From Methanobacteriota archaeon (GTDB lineage Archaea > Thermoplasmatota > Poseidoniia > Poseidoniales > Poseidoniaceae), in NCBI GenBank assembly GCA_002720095.2, contig PBGP02000019.1, forward strand, positions 9,394 through 50,687: a stretch of 41,294 nucleotides of DNA, given 5' to 3'. Each line of letters opens with the position of its first letter. Positions within the stretch are counted from its first letter, which is position 1. Both the position numbers and the translations under genes were made by a program. The notes beneath the pieces are model-generated. The model saw only the letters and a list, made by a program, of their open reading frames with translations. It made no database searches and was not told the DNA's origin. Positions 33,883 through 41,294 of this stretch are shown in pieces.

Positions 33883-33896
33883 TTAGGCGTGCCTAA
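33883..33896. promoter_or_regulatory. Perfect inverted repeat TTAGG-N4-CCTAA, candidate DtxR/IdeR-type operator
   Basis: The bases TTAGGCGTGCCTAA form a perfect palindrome apart from the two central bases. It touches the TATA box of the transferrin-like operon at the BRE position, so a bound repressor would block transcription factor B and TBP. The arms TTAGG/CCTAA are the core of operators recognised by metal-dependent DtxR/IdeR repressors. Two further ATTAGGC/ACTAGGC half-sites lie at 33853-33859 and 33865-33871. A second site of identical form is at 39369-39382. Confidence 0.6.
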
Positions 33897-33914
33897 AAAA
33901 ACAAAAATAGTCTT

Positions 33915-34883
33915 GTGGTGTCAGATACCCTGTCGGAGATGCTATTTTCAAAGATATTGGATTGGAAAACACAATTAATGCTTATTATTCCAATTTGTGC
34001 TTTAGTATCGTTAATTATTATATCAGATCTAGAAAAAATTCGAATATTGGCTAGGGAATTAAGTTTTGAAATTATTGGTATGATAATTTTGATTTCTTTT
34101 ATCAGGCCTTTTCTCGGAGGATTGCGTTCGTCATATGCATATTCACCAATAAACTACCTTAGTGTAAATGATGCCACGAAAGGATATGTTCTCTCTTCGT
34201 TTGGCTCAATATTTCTACCTTCTGCAATAGGTGGGGATATATTCAGGATTGAGCATATGAAAAATTGTACTCAAAGTACTCGGAAAGAAGCTTTATTAGT
34301 GGCAGCATTAGAAAGATTTGTGGGTTTTCTTTGTCTTTTTATTCTAGTATTAATGATTTCTTTTCTTGATCTACCTTACTCAGTTTCGACAAGTTTTATT
34401 ATTTATTCTATGGTGGTTGTTATAGTTATTATTACGTTAATAATTGTTGTTTTTGTTATGAATAACAAGGAATCAATCTTTGTTAAAGCAATTGAATATT
34501 TAAAGAAATACTCTACAAAAAAACTATTGGTTGGTATTTTTTTATATTCATTATTATTTCAATTTATATCTTTATCAGTACCTGTAATTGTAGGATATTC
34601 GATAGGTGGAAAAAGTGTTGCAGCCAATATCGCATTAATGACTCCTTTTATAGCTCTATTCTCTACCCTCCCAATATCTATAGGAGGATTAGGGTTGAGA
34701 GAAGCAAGTTATGTAGGTCTTGGTACATTAGTTGGAATAGATAGTGAAATTAGCCTTTTAGTAGGGCTTTCACTATCAATATCTATTATAATCTCAGGGC
34801 TACCTGGTTTTTTTATACAAAAAGAATTATTTTCTATTAAAGAGAACCTATCCTTCAAAGAAAGAAATTATGAAGAAGTTTAA
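33915..34883 (+). CDS. Flippase-like polytopic protein (lysylphosphatidylglycerol synthase TM / UPF0104 type)
   Basis: This encodes 322 residues with about eight TM helices. The visible family motifs are FIRPFLGGLRSSYAY, GYVLSSFGSIFLPSAIGGDIFRI, ALLVAALERFVGF and, near the C terminus, LPISIGGLGLREASYVGLG, the pattern of the LPG_synthase_TM family. In archaea such proteins often lie beside glycosyltransferases and are thought to act in lipid-linked sugar handling. It is followed 29 bases later by a GtrB/ArnC-type glycosyltransferase, which fits. The start is a GTG at 33915; the ATG at 33939 is an alternative. It is divergent from the transferrin-like operon, with the candidate operator between them. 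Confidence 0.82.
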   Translation: MVSDTLSEMLFSKILDWKTQLMLIIPICALVSLIIISDLEKIRILARELSFEIIGMIILISFIRPFLGGLRSSYAYSPINYLSVNDATKGYVLSSFGSIFLPSAIGGDIFRIEHMKNCTQSTRKEALLVAALERFVGFLCLFILVLMISFLDLPYSVSTSFIIYSMVVVIVIITLIIVVFVMNNKESIFVKAIEYLKKYSTKKLLVGIFLYSLLFQFISLSVPVIVGYSIGGKSVAANIALMTPFIALFSTLPISIGGLGLREASYVGLGTLVGIDSEISLLVGLSLSISIIISGLPGFFIQKELFSIKENLSFKERNYEEV

Positions 34884-34912
34884 TGGGGAACTATCAATAA
34901 GGGGAAATTGGA

Positions 34913-35860
34913 ATGCGATTTGAAAAAATGAATCTAGATATTATTATTCCAATTTATAATGATGAAGAAATAATTAACGTACTATGTGAAACAATATTCT
35001 TAGAATTAGAAAAATTATTTCAATCAGTTAGATTGATTCTTGTTGATGATGGTTCAAATGATGATAGCTACGTTAAAGCTATGGAAATAAGAAAAAACCT
35101 GTCAAAAATAGAGGTGATAAGACTAGCGGGAAATTTTGGTCAACATAGAGCAATTCTAGCGGGTATTAGAGCAAGTAGTGCAGAATTTGTCGCTGTAATG
35201 GATTCCGACCTTCAAGATCGGCCCGAACACATTCCTATATTAATTGAAAAAATGTTAGAAGAGGATACTCCTATGGTCATCGCAAGAAGAAAGAATCGTA
35301 TAGATTCAAAATGGAAAAAGTTCTCTAGTAAAACATTCGGATATATCTCTAATAAACTTGTTCCATTCAAAGTTGACCCTAATTTAGGGGCTTTTAGAGT
35401 GATGAGGAAAAGTGTTGTAAAGCAAGTATGTGATGTTCGAGAAAATACGGGTACTCCATTTTCCCTGTTATATTCCTTAGGGGTCCCATATAGTGTAGTT
35501 GATTTAGATAGAGATGCAAGAATTGGGGGTATGTCTGGATATACATTCCGAAAATCAATCAAATTGGCCAGTGATAGAATTCTAACATATTCAAAACAGC
35601 CAATAAGATTGGCAATTTTCCTAGGAATATTATTCGGAATATTCTCAATAGGAATTGCAATTTATTCGATTATTAATTTTGGTTTACAAGATCGTGTGTA
35701 TCCTGGTTGGACATCAATTGTTTTTGTAACCTCATTTTTTGGTGGTTTAAATTTACTATTTCTTGGAATTATTGGCGAATACATAGGACGAATATATGTT
35801 GAAACAAGAGGAGTTCCAAATTACATGATTCAAGATTCAACAATAGAGGATGATTTTTAA
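34913..35860 (+). CDS. Family 2 glycosyltransferase, DPM/GtrB/ArnC type
   Basis: This encodes 315 residues. The GT-A catalytic domain (~1-235) has DIIIPIYNDEE, LVDDGSNDDS, LAGNFGQHRAILAGI and the metal-binding VMDSDLQDRPEH, followed by LGAFRVMRKSV and a GGMSGYTFRKSIKLA region typical of polyprenyl-phosphate sugar transferases. Two C-terminal TM helices (LAIFLGILFGIFSIGIAIYSI and IVFVTSFFGGLNLLFLGIIGEYIGRIYVE) anchor it. It would transfer a sugar from a nucleotide donor to a polyprenyl phosphate. The start at 34913 has AAGGGGAAATTGG upstream; Met6 is also possible. It overlaps the convergent WbqC-like gene by 4 bases. Confidence 0.92.
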   Translation: MRFEKMNLDIIIPIYNDEEIINVLCETIFLELEKLFQSVRLILVDDGSNDDSYVKAMEIRKNLSKIEVIRLAGNFGQHRAILAGIRASSAEFVAVMDSDLQDRPEHIPILIEKMLEEDTPMVIARRKNRIDSKWKKFSSKTFGYISNKLVPFKVDPNLGAFRVMRKSVVKQVCDVRENTGTPFSLLYSLGVPYSVVDLDRDARIGGMSGYTFRKSIKLASDRILTYSKQPIRLAIFLGILFGIFSIGIAIYSIINFGLQDRVYPGWTSIVFVTSFFGGLNLLFLGIIGEYIGRIYVETRGVPNYMIQDSTIEDDF

Positions 35861-36540
35861 AATCTCCCAAATATGTGATCTATTGTAGATTTACCTAAAG
35901 TGGCTATTGTATCAATTATTGACACATGGTGTGTAAACTCATACTCCGATTGTTTGTATTCTTTATATGGGCCATATTCCATCCATTTTAAATTTATATT
36001 GAGATTATCAAATTCGTCATTAATATAATTTTTAGCAGCAGGAGCACTAAGATAAGTAGTTGCTTTAACTTTTTCACATAATTGTATTAGTCTATCTACT
36101 CTATCTCCATTAATAACAAATTCTGAAGAATTTCGAAATTTCGTATTTATGTCTAAATATTTACTAATTCTACGTATTATAGTCTGGTTGAATTCTGATA
36201 AGGAAGATATTTTGGTATTATAAAATACAGGTGATAAAATATCCATCACGTCTTCAATGTAGGGATGTTTGGAATATGTTCGTCTTATTGTCTCCAAGTG
36301 ATTGTGTCTCCATTGGCCTTCTGGTAAAATTACTTCCTGAATTTTTTTACCTCTATTTGAACCAACTGGAATTGTCAACCATTTAAGCCCGTGGGGTGTT
36401 AAAATTTGATTTCTAGACCTCCAATCCCTCTTTGTAAAATCTACAGTATCATAAAAAATGAATATATCAACGCTAGCGATAAGATGGAAATATCCTTTCC
36501 ATGGTATGTAATTAGACTGAGATATTGCACAAACTGTCAT
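35857..36540 (-). CDS. WbqC-like family protein
   Basis: This encodes 227 residues matching the WbqC-like pattern (PF08889): CAISQSNYIPWKGYFHLI, DIFIFYDTVDFTKRDWRSRNQI, GLKWLTIPV and TTYLSAPAAKNYI, with WMEYGPYKEY near the end. WbqC-like proteins occur in polysaccharide loci and their reaction is not established; the fold suggests an enzyme acting on an activated sugar or amino acid. It overlaps the ATP-grasp gene upstream by 4 bases (ATGA), so the two are translationally coupled and likely work in the same modification. Confidence 0.85.
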   Translation of the reverse strand: MTVCAISQSNYIPWKGYFHLIASVDIFIFYDTVDFTKRDWRSRNQILTPHGLKWLTIPVGSNRGKKIQEVILPEGQWRHNHLETIRRTYSKHPYIEDVMDILSPVFYNTKISSLSEFNQTIIRRISKYLDINTKFRNSSEFVINGDRVDRLIQLCEKVKATTYLSAPAAKNYINDEFDNLNINLKWMEYGPYKEYKQSEYEFTHHVSIIDTIATLGKSTIDHIFGRF

Positions 36541-37730
36541 TGGTTATCCCCCGAAATTGTACTGGTGTCTTGAAATAATTTGGCAGCGTTAGATGCTTCA
36601 TTTAAAACTCTGGCTGGATCTGTTCCAAAAACTTGTACATATCCTATCTCTCTAAAGTTATTTCCAGAAGGTAGCCCATCTCCCTCTTTAAACCATAAAT
36701 CCCATGAGTATTTATCACTCATTTGGCCGTACTTAGAAATGGTTCCCAATCTATTAATAATCAATTTATGGGCGGCATTAGTCTTTCCAGTTGGTCTAAT
36801 TGGTATTATAGGTTTTATACCAAGGGATATTTCAATTGCCAATTTATACATATCAATACCCCAATAATTCCCACATATCTCAGGTAAATACGTTCCCCCC
36901 ATTCTTGATGTTACTTCAATAATCTGTGGTCCTTCATCTGTTAAAATCAAATCTACATTACAAATTGTATTGTTTATTCCAAGTGAATTAATGGCTTTAG
37001 TTATACATTCAGTAACAGGTGATAATAATTCCCTCTCATTGTAATGAGGGCATCCGTGTGCAATTGGAATTCGGTGTGGGGGAGGTGTTGTTAAATCACT
37101 ATGAAGAATTAGCATAACCACTTTATTATCCAGTACCACAACCTGTGCTCCAAATTCTTCTCCCTCAACCCACTCTTCGATAATAATATTTTTTGACTTA
37201 CTAAATTTCTGAGCTTCAAGAAATGCAAATTCAATGTCATTGATATTTTCTACCTTATGCACACCACGTGAACCTGAGGAATCCACAGGCTTCAATACAC
37301 AATGTGACTCTGAATTATTAAAGAAATGTATCACATGCTCAATTTCTTCACAAGTTGAATATTTTGGTGTAGGTACATCATTCTTGAAAAATCTCTCCTT
37401 CATCTTGCTTTTATTTAAACAAGCAATACTATTAGTGTGGTTGGTGCCTGAAAGATTTAATTTTTCAACAACCAATCCTATACTTTCCAGACATACATCG
37501 GTAGCAGTTGTTATAATTCCATCAATATCAAGTTTTTTGGCAAGTGCTAAAATTTTTTTAGGGACGGAAATGTCGACTTCATGGAAGAAAGATGCAAAAG
37601 GTATTCCTGGATAATTACCAGAAATCGAACAAACATGAACCTCTAGATTCATTTCTTTTGCTTTGTTAATAAGTGGTGTTTGATATTTGCCTGCCCCTAG
37701 AATCATAATCTTCTTATTCTTTAATTCCAT
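36537..37730 (-). CDS. ATP-grasp ligase (carbamoyl-phosphate-synthase-like)
   Basis: This encodes 397 residues. An N-terminal Rossmann-type domain (KIMILGAGKYQTPLINKAKEM) is followed by a pre-ATP-grasp region (DGIITTATDVCLESIG, NKSKMKERFFKNDVPTPKY) and the ATP-grasp domain. The nucleotide-binding lysine is in HCVLKPVDSSGSRGVHKV, IIIEEWVEGEEFGAQVVVLD is the hinge, and the metal ligands are in CNVDLILTDEGPQIIEVTSRMGG. Such enzymes join a carboxylate to an amine and are common in surface-polysaccharide loci, adding amino acids to sugars. The coupled WbqC-like gene downstream supports a role in glycan decoration. It is divergent from the WecE-type gene. Confidence 0.87.
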   Translation of the reverse strand: MELKNKKIMILGAGKYQTPLINKAKEMNLEVHVCSISGNYPGIPFASFFHEVDISVPKKILALAKKLDIDGIITTATDVCLESIGLVVEKLNLSGTNHTNSIACLNKSKMKERFFKNDVPTPKYSTCEEIEHVIHFFNNSESHCVLKPVDSSGSRGVHKVENINDIEFAFLEAQKFSKSKNIIIEEWVEGEEFGAQVVVLDNKVVMLILHSDLTTPPPHRIPIAHGCPHYNERELLSPVTECITKAINSLGINNTICNVDLILTDEGPQIIEVTSRMGGTYLPEICGNYWGIDMYKLAIEISLGIKPIIPIRPTGKTNAAHKLIINRLGTISKYGQMSDKYSWDLWFKEGDGLPSGNNFREIGYVQVFGTDPARVLNEASNAAKLFQDTSTISGDNQ

Positions 37731-37780
37731 GATAAATCCGCCAACAAAAAAGTCAAAAGTCTGTTATTAGTGGAGAGTAC

Positions 37781-38920
37781 GTGCGTTCGATTCCATTCAA
37801 TGTTCCATTCCTATCTGGAAGCGAAATCAAGTACATTCATGAAGTCTTCGACAAAAATGAGTTTGCAGGAAATGGTGATTTTACCAAAAAAGTACAAAAT
37901 ATATTAGAGGAAAAATTGTCTGCAAAAAAAGTCTTGCTGACACACAGTTGTACAGGCGCTCTGGAATTAGCTGCTATACTTGCTGGTTTTGGGCCTGGTG
38001 ATGATGTTATAGTTCCCTCATATACATTTGTAACGAGCGCATCAGCAATTCTAAGAACAGGTGCAAATGTGGTTTTTTGTGAAATTGACCCAAGAACAAT
38101 GCTAGTAGATATTAGTGATTTAGAAGCAAAAATATCATCGAAAACAAAAGGAATAGTGGTCGTAGATTATGCTGGTAATTCTGTTAATTTTGATGTGATT
38201 AATGAAATTTGTGAAAAATATAATTTAATTTGTATTGAAGATGCTGCGCAAGGATTAGGTTCCTCTTGGAAAAATAAACCATTAGGAACGCACACAAGAT
38301 TCGGAACTATTTCATTCCATCAAACAAAAAATATACATTCTGGTCTGGGCGGATGTATAATTATTAACGATGTGAAAGATATAGAGAGAGCGGAAATAAT
38401 TTGGGAAAGAGGAACTAATCGGAATGCTTTTTTCAAAGGATTGGTTGATAAGTATAGTTGGCAAGAAATGGGTTCATCCTTTTATCCTAGTGAATTGCAG
38501 GCAGCATTCTTATACGCTCAACTGGAAAAAATAGATCAGAATCTAGAAGATAGATTAGAACTATGGAGATATTATGAGAAAGTTTTACAGCCTTTGGAAA
38601 AGAAAGGATATTTTAAAATTCTTAGGGGAAGTAAACTTTGCCAAGGTAACGCACACATGATGGCATTACATTTCAGTGAAATGGAATTTGCAAATAATAT
38701 TAGGTCTCATTTGAATGAAAATGGAATCCAAGCTGTCATTCACTATGTGCCCTTACATTCTTCTCCAATGGGTAAAAAGTTAGGTTATGACTCTGATGAT
38801 CTTCCTATTACTGTAAAAAGTTCATCATCATTAATTCGCTTACCACTTCATCTATCTATGAATAAAGAAGATATAGACTATATATATACAACTATTAATT
38901 CTTATTTTGCGAAGCTGTGA
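37781..38920 (+). CDS. wecE: dTDP-4-amino-4,6-dideoxygalactose transaminase
   Basis: This is a DegT/DnrJ/EryC1-family PLP aminotransferase that converts dTDP-4-keto-6-deoxyglucose to dTDP-Fuc4N with glutamate. It has 379 residues, like E. coli WecE/RffA, and follows it along the whole length: IPFNVPFLSGSE, VLLTHSCTGALELAA, PSYTFVTSASAILRTGA, EDAAQGLGSSWKNKPLGT, the Schiff-base Lys183 in SFHQTKNIHSG, ERGTNRNAFFKGLVDKYSW, HYVPLHSSPMGKKLG and LIRLPLHLSM. The start is GTG at 37781, with TGGAGAG upstream. The RfbA and RfbB genes downstream supply its substrate. It overlaps the convergent membrane protein gene by 26 bases. Confidence 0.94.
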   Translation: MRSIPFNVPFLSGSEIKYIHEVFDKNEFAGNGDFTKKVQNILEEKLSAKKVLLTHSCTGALELAAILAGFGPGDDVIVPSYTFVTSASAILRTGANVVFCEIDPRTMLVDISDLEAKISSKTKGIVVVDYAGNSVNFDVINEICEKYNLICIEDAAQGLGSSWKNKPLGTHTRFGTISFHQTKNIHSGLGGCIIINDVKDIERAEIIWERGTNRNAFFKGLVDKYSWQEMGSSFYPSELQAAFLYAQLEKIDQNLEDRLELWRYYEKVLQPLEKKGYFKILRGSKLCQGNAHMMALHFSEMEFANNIRSHLNENGIQAVIHYVPLHSSPMGKKLGYDSDDLPITVKSSSSLIRLPLHLSMNKEDIDYIYTTINSYFAKL

Positions 38921-39338
38921 CAACTAATTCAATAATATAACGAAACACAAAAAATAAGATTATACCTAAGATTGGTGAACTTAGAAACATAATCCAATTG
39001 CGTAATAATTGATCTGAGATTTCACCTGAAAAAGGTTGACTCCATCCTTTGTCAATAGTAAGACCTGCGCCTTTAATTCCTAAATATACTCCAGATAAAA
39101 GAGAAATTAATTCATCATCGGATCGAATTCTAATAATAGGTTGTAAAAAAATTAGTATTAAAAAAATTATGATGCTTCTTATACTGAATCCATTAAAAAG
39201 ACATAGTAATATCTCGTGTGAAAAAGTAAATGCTAGCAAACAATTTAGTACAATCATTAATTTTTTATTTTCCCAAAAATAATTGTATAACTTTAGACTA
39301 AAATAATTATTGTTTACCCCTGAATGTTGGGTTGACAT
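38895..39338 (-). CDS. Unrecognised small polytopic membrane protein
   Basis: This encodes 147 residues with a polar ~27-residue N terminus and three or four hydrophobic helices: LMIVLNCLLAFTFSHEILLCLF, SIIIFLILIFLQPII and WIMFLSSPILGIILFFVFRYIIEL. A soluble loop of ~45 residues (RIRSDDELISLLSGVYLGIKG ... ) lies between the second and third. I do not recognise a family. Its ATG at 39338 lies 30 bases from a TTAGG-N4-CCTAA inverted repeat, with an AT-rich TATA-like stretch between, the same layout as the transferrin-like operon, so it may be co-regulated. It sits between wecE (convergent, overlapping by 26 bases) and rfbA (divergent). Confidence 0.7.
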   Translation of the reverse strand: MSTQHSGVNNNYFSLKLYNYFWENKKLMIVLNCLLAFTFSHEILLCLFNGFSIRSIIIFLILIFLQPIIRIRSDDELISLLSGVYLGIKGAGLTIDKGWSQPFSGEISDQLLRNWIMFLSSPILGIILFFVFRYIIELVVTASQNKN

Positions 39339-39368
39339 ATGTATTGCAAAACATTCTAATTAAAAAAT

Positions 39369-39382
39369 TTAGGTAATCCTAA
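39369..39382. promoter_or_regulatory. Second TTAGG-N4-CCTAA inverted repeat, candidate metal-repressor operator
   Basis: TTAGGTAATCCTAA has the same arms and spacing as the repeat at 33883-33896. It is 30 bases before the membrane-protein gene on the minus strand, with a TTTTTTAATTAG stretch (39357-39368) in the TATA position. It is also 24 bases before the rfbA ATG on the plus strand, where AAATATAAAG (39386-39395) follows. Either or both genes could be controlled. Confidence 0.55.
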
Positions 39383-39406
39383 AAGTAAATATAAAGTCGT
39401 AGGTGT

Positions 39407-40186
39407 ATGGTGAGAAAGGAAGAACTCTGTGGAGTTGTACTTGCCGGAGGTTGGGGAACTCGTCTGATGCCTCTAACCACATCTACTAACAAACATCTAC
39501 TACCTGTTTATGATGAGCCTATGATATGTAAATCTATAGCTACGCTGGTTAGAATGGGAATTAAAGAAATTATGGTTGTTTTAGGTGGATATTCTGGAAA
39601 TGCTTTTTTTTCATTACTAGGAGATGGACATAGATATGGACTTTCAATTCGGTACGCATATCAAGAAAAAGCTGGAGGTATCGCTGAAGCATTAAGCCTC
39701 TGTAGAAATTTTGTTGGTGAAAGAAAAGTTGCCGTAATACTTGGAGATAATGTTTTTGAAAAGTCGTTAAAAAAATTTAGTGATGCATTTATTTCTGAAA
39801 AAAATTATGAATGTTATTTGTTCCTTAAACCTGTAAAAAACCCTGAATCATTTGGGATTGCATGGATAAATCAAAAGGGTGAAATTATAAACATGAAGGA
39901 AAAACCGGAACATCCAGATTCTAATTTAGCAATTACAGGATTATACCTTTATTCGTCAACTGTATTCGAAATGATTGATAAAATATTAGATACTATTGGA
40001 TACTCTAAAAGAGGGGAGTTGGAAATAACTGACATAAATCGGATGTATATGGAGAAAGGACTAGCAAATGGATGCTACTTTGAATGCCATTGGGCTGATT
40101 GTGGAACAAAAGATTCTCTTTTGGAAACCTCTATCTTAATGAGAGAATGGAATCAAGGAAAATGGTTATTACCGGTTGGTGAATAA
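39407..40186 (+). CDS. rfbA: Glucose-1-phosphate thymidylyltransferase
   Basis: This enzyme makes dTDP-glucose from dTTP and glucose-1-phosphate. It has 259 residues, shorter than the ~290-residue RmlA because the C-terminal helical extension is missing; such short forms are known. Visible motifs are the nucleotide-binding GVVLAGGWGTRLMPLT with NKHLLPVYDEPMI, the metal-binding ILGDNVFE, the YAYQEKAGGIAEAL segment, EKPEHPDSNLAITGLYLY and the late RGELEITDINRMYME. The start is the ATG at 39407, following a TATA-like AAATATAAAG very closely, so the mRNA may be leaderless. The rfbB gene overlaps its end. It is the first step of the dTDP-Fuc4N pathway. Confidence 0.93.
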   Translation: MVRKEELCGVVLAGGWGTRLMPLTTSTNKHLLPVYDEPMICKSIATLVRMGIKEIMVVLGGYSGNAFFSLLGDGHRYGLSIRYAYQEKAGGIAEALSLCRNFVGERKVAVILGDNVFEKSLKKFSDAFISEKNYECYLFLKPVKNPESFGIAWINQKGEIINMKEKPEHPDSNLAITGLYLYSSTVFEMIDKILDTIGYSKRGELEITDINRMYMEKGLANGCYFECHWADCGTKDSLLETSILMREWNQGKWLLPVGE

Positions 40187-41219
40187 AATCAAAGTCCTTG
40201 TTACGGGTGGTTGTGGGTTTATTGGGAGTCATGTGATTCACAAATTACTAGATTATGATAGTTATAAAAAAATTGTTAATTTAGATTTACTAACATACTC
40301 TGGACATCCAGAAAATTGTGGAGATATAACTGATAAGAGATATAAATTTGTTTATGGCTCTATTAACAATAAGGGTTTGTTAACCAAAATTATAGAAGAA
40401 GAAGATATTGATGTTATCTTTCATCTGGCGGCCGAAAGCCATGTAGATCGTTCAATAGACTCAATCGAGCCATTTATTTCAACAAATATAGATGGAACAA
40501 GATGTATTCTTGAAGTGATTGTTGAAATGAATAATAATCATAAAAATATTAAACTAATTCATATTTCAACAGATGAAGTATATGGTTCACTAAATAAAGA
40601 TGATAAGCCTTTCAATGAAAATAGTCAGATTTCTCCCAGGAATCCTTATGCAGCAACTAAAGCAGCCTCAGATCATCTAGTACTATCTTTTGTTAATACA
40701 TTTAACATCGATGCGGTTATTACTAGATGTTCGAATAATTATGGACCAAGACAGTTTCCTGAAAAACTTATACCATTAATGATTATGAAGATGATGAATG
40801 ATGAAAATCTACCAATATATGGAGATGGAAAACAAATTAGAGATTGGATACATGTTGAGGACCATGTTGATGGGATAATTGCAGTGGGGGAAGCATTGGA
40901 TAAAGGAATCGTATCCCCTGGAGAAGTGATTAACTTCGGGGGAGATAATGAAAAAACTAATCTTGAAATTGTAGATAAAATTTTACAACTTTTTGGAAAT
41001 ACGGAATCCAAAATTGAACATATTAAAGATAGATTAGGACACGATAGAAGATATGCCATAGATAGTAACAAAGCCAAAAATATATTGAGATGGTATCCAA
41101 AAATAAAATGGGAGGACGGTCTTAGAAATACACTAAAGTGGTATATAGATAATACCGACTGGGCAAAATCTATCACAAGTGGTGAATATAGAAATTGGAT
41201 TAATAAACATTACAATTAA
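40179..41219 (+). CDS. rfbB: dTDP-glucose 4,6-dehydratase
   Basis: This is an extended short-chain dehydrogenase that converts dTDP-glucose to dTDP-4-keto-6-deoxyglucose using bound NAD. It has about 346 residues. The NAD loop is GGCGFIGSH, the dehydratase motif ISTDEVYGSL carries Thr-Asp-Glu, and the catalytic Tyr-x3-Lys is YAATK. HLAAESHVDRSI and SNNYGPRQFPEKLIPLMI are diagnostic of RmlB. The start is a GTG at 40179 (or a TTG three bases before) inside the end of rfbA, so translation is coupled. The product feeds WecE, encoded nearby, or a later deoxysugar branch beyond the window. Confidence 0.95.
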   Translation: MNKIKVLVTGGCGFIGSHVIHKLLDYDSYKKIVNLDLLTYSGHPENCGDITDKRYKFVYGSINNKGLLTKIIEEEDIDVIFHLAAESHVDRSIDSIEPFISTNIDGTRCILEVIVEMNNNHKNIKLIHISTDEVYGSLNKDDKPFNENSQISPRNPYAATKAASDHLVLSFVNTFNIDAVITRCSNNYGPRQFPEKLIPLMIMKMMNDENLPIYGDGKQIRDWIHVEDHVDGIIAVGEALDKGIVSPGEVINFGGDNEKTNLEIVDKILQLFGNTESKIEHIKDRLGHDRRYAIDSNKAKNILRWYPKIKWEDGLRNTLKWYIDNTDWAKSITSGEYRNWINKHYN

Positions 41220-41226
41220 AAACTAT

Positions 41227-41255
41227 AATCAAATTTTTTGATTATTATATTTTTT
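41227..41255 (+). terminator. Possible hairpin and T-run after rfbB
   Basis: AATCAAA (41227-41233), a 3-base loop and TTTGATT (41237-41243) form a short AT-only hairpin, followed closely by a run of Ts. Archaeal termination mainly needs T-runs, so this is a plausible end for the rfbA-rfbB transcript, though AT-rich sequence makes chance likely. The rest of the region to 41294 shows nothing certain. Confidence 0.3.
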
Positions 41256-41294
41256 TGTGGTAAAATAAAAAATTAATAATAAAAGAATGAGGAC

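Noticed and set aside
41287-41294. ATG at the right edge as the start of a new gene
   Set aside because: Only eight bases are available, so no coding call can be supported.

Overview
The window looks like chromosomal DNA of a planktonic euryarchaeon, most likely the marine Thermoplasmatota (Marine Group II/III, Poseidoniales-like). The archaeal core genes are the ribosomal protein L18a(LX)-prefoldin alpha-FtsY cluster and an AbrB-PhoU phosphate regulator. The DNA is AT-rich, several genes have TATA-like elements close to their starts, and weak GGTGAT-type Shine-Dalgarno (SD) sites recur. Typically bacterial genes (UvrA, a PurS-PurL fusion, MsrA, RfbA/RfbB/WecE) are mixed in, as is usual for these marine archaea. 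The lineage call is inference from gene content. No rRNA, tRNA, CRISPR array or insertion sequence was recognised.

Layout. 1-3132 (minus strand): rpl18a, pfdA, ftsY, a hotdog protein, a DUF1844 protein and a partial TrkA-N-like gene, most preceded by recurrent GTGAT/GGTGAT motifs. 3225-8784 (plus): a membrane-anchored subtilisin, a MamK-like actin, MsrA and a two-TM protein. 8781-12341: a ferritin-like protein, a small ORF, then LemA, an EF-hand membrane protein and, convergent, a GIDE-domain protein. 12439-17419: a 1373-residue polytopic membrane protein and a two-TM protein. 17545-25659 (minus): an aminotransferase, purQ, purSL and uvrA. 25718-29734: AbrB-PhoU divergent from a PiT transporter fused to a DUF47/PhoU-like domain, followed by a TSUP permease.

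29727-33849 (minus) is the most striking part. It is an ABC importer that would normally be labelled PhnDCE (phosphonate). Its binding lipoprotein is a tandem duplication, and both lobes carry transferrin-like sequence: the SCHTG and YxGALRCL motifs and the Asp/Tyr/Tyr/His positions that bind Fe(III) in animal transferrins. A perfect inverted repeat TTAGG-N4-CCTAA, resembling operators of the iron regulators DtxR/IdeR, lies against its TATA box. A second repeat of the same form lies at 39369-39382, at a similar distance from a small membrane protein gene. Together these suggest a transferrin-type iron uptake system in an archaeon, under an iron-responsive repressor.

33915-41219 is a surface-glycan region: a flippase-like membrane protein, a GtrB/ArnC-type glycosyltransferase, a WbqC-like protein, an ATP-grasp ligase, and RfbA-RfbB-WecE. 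The last three would make dTDP-4-amino-4,6-dideoxygalactose from glucose-1-phosphate. The remaining genes for using this sugar would lie beyond the right edge.
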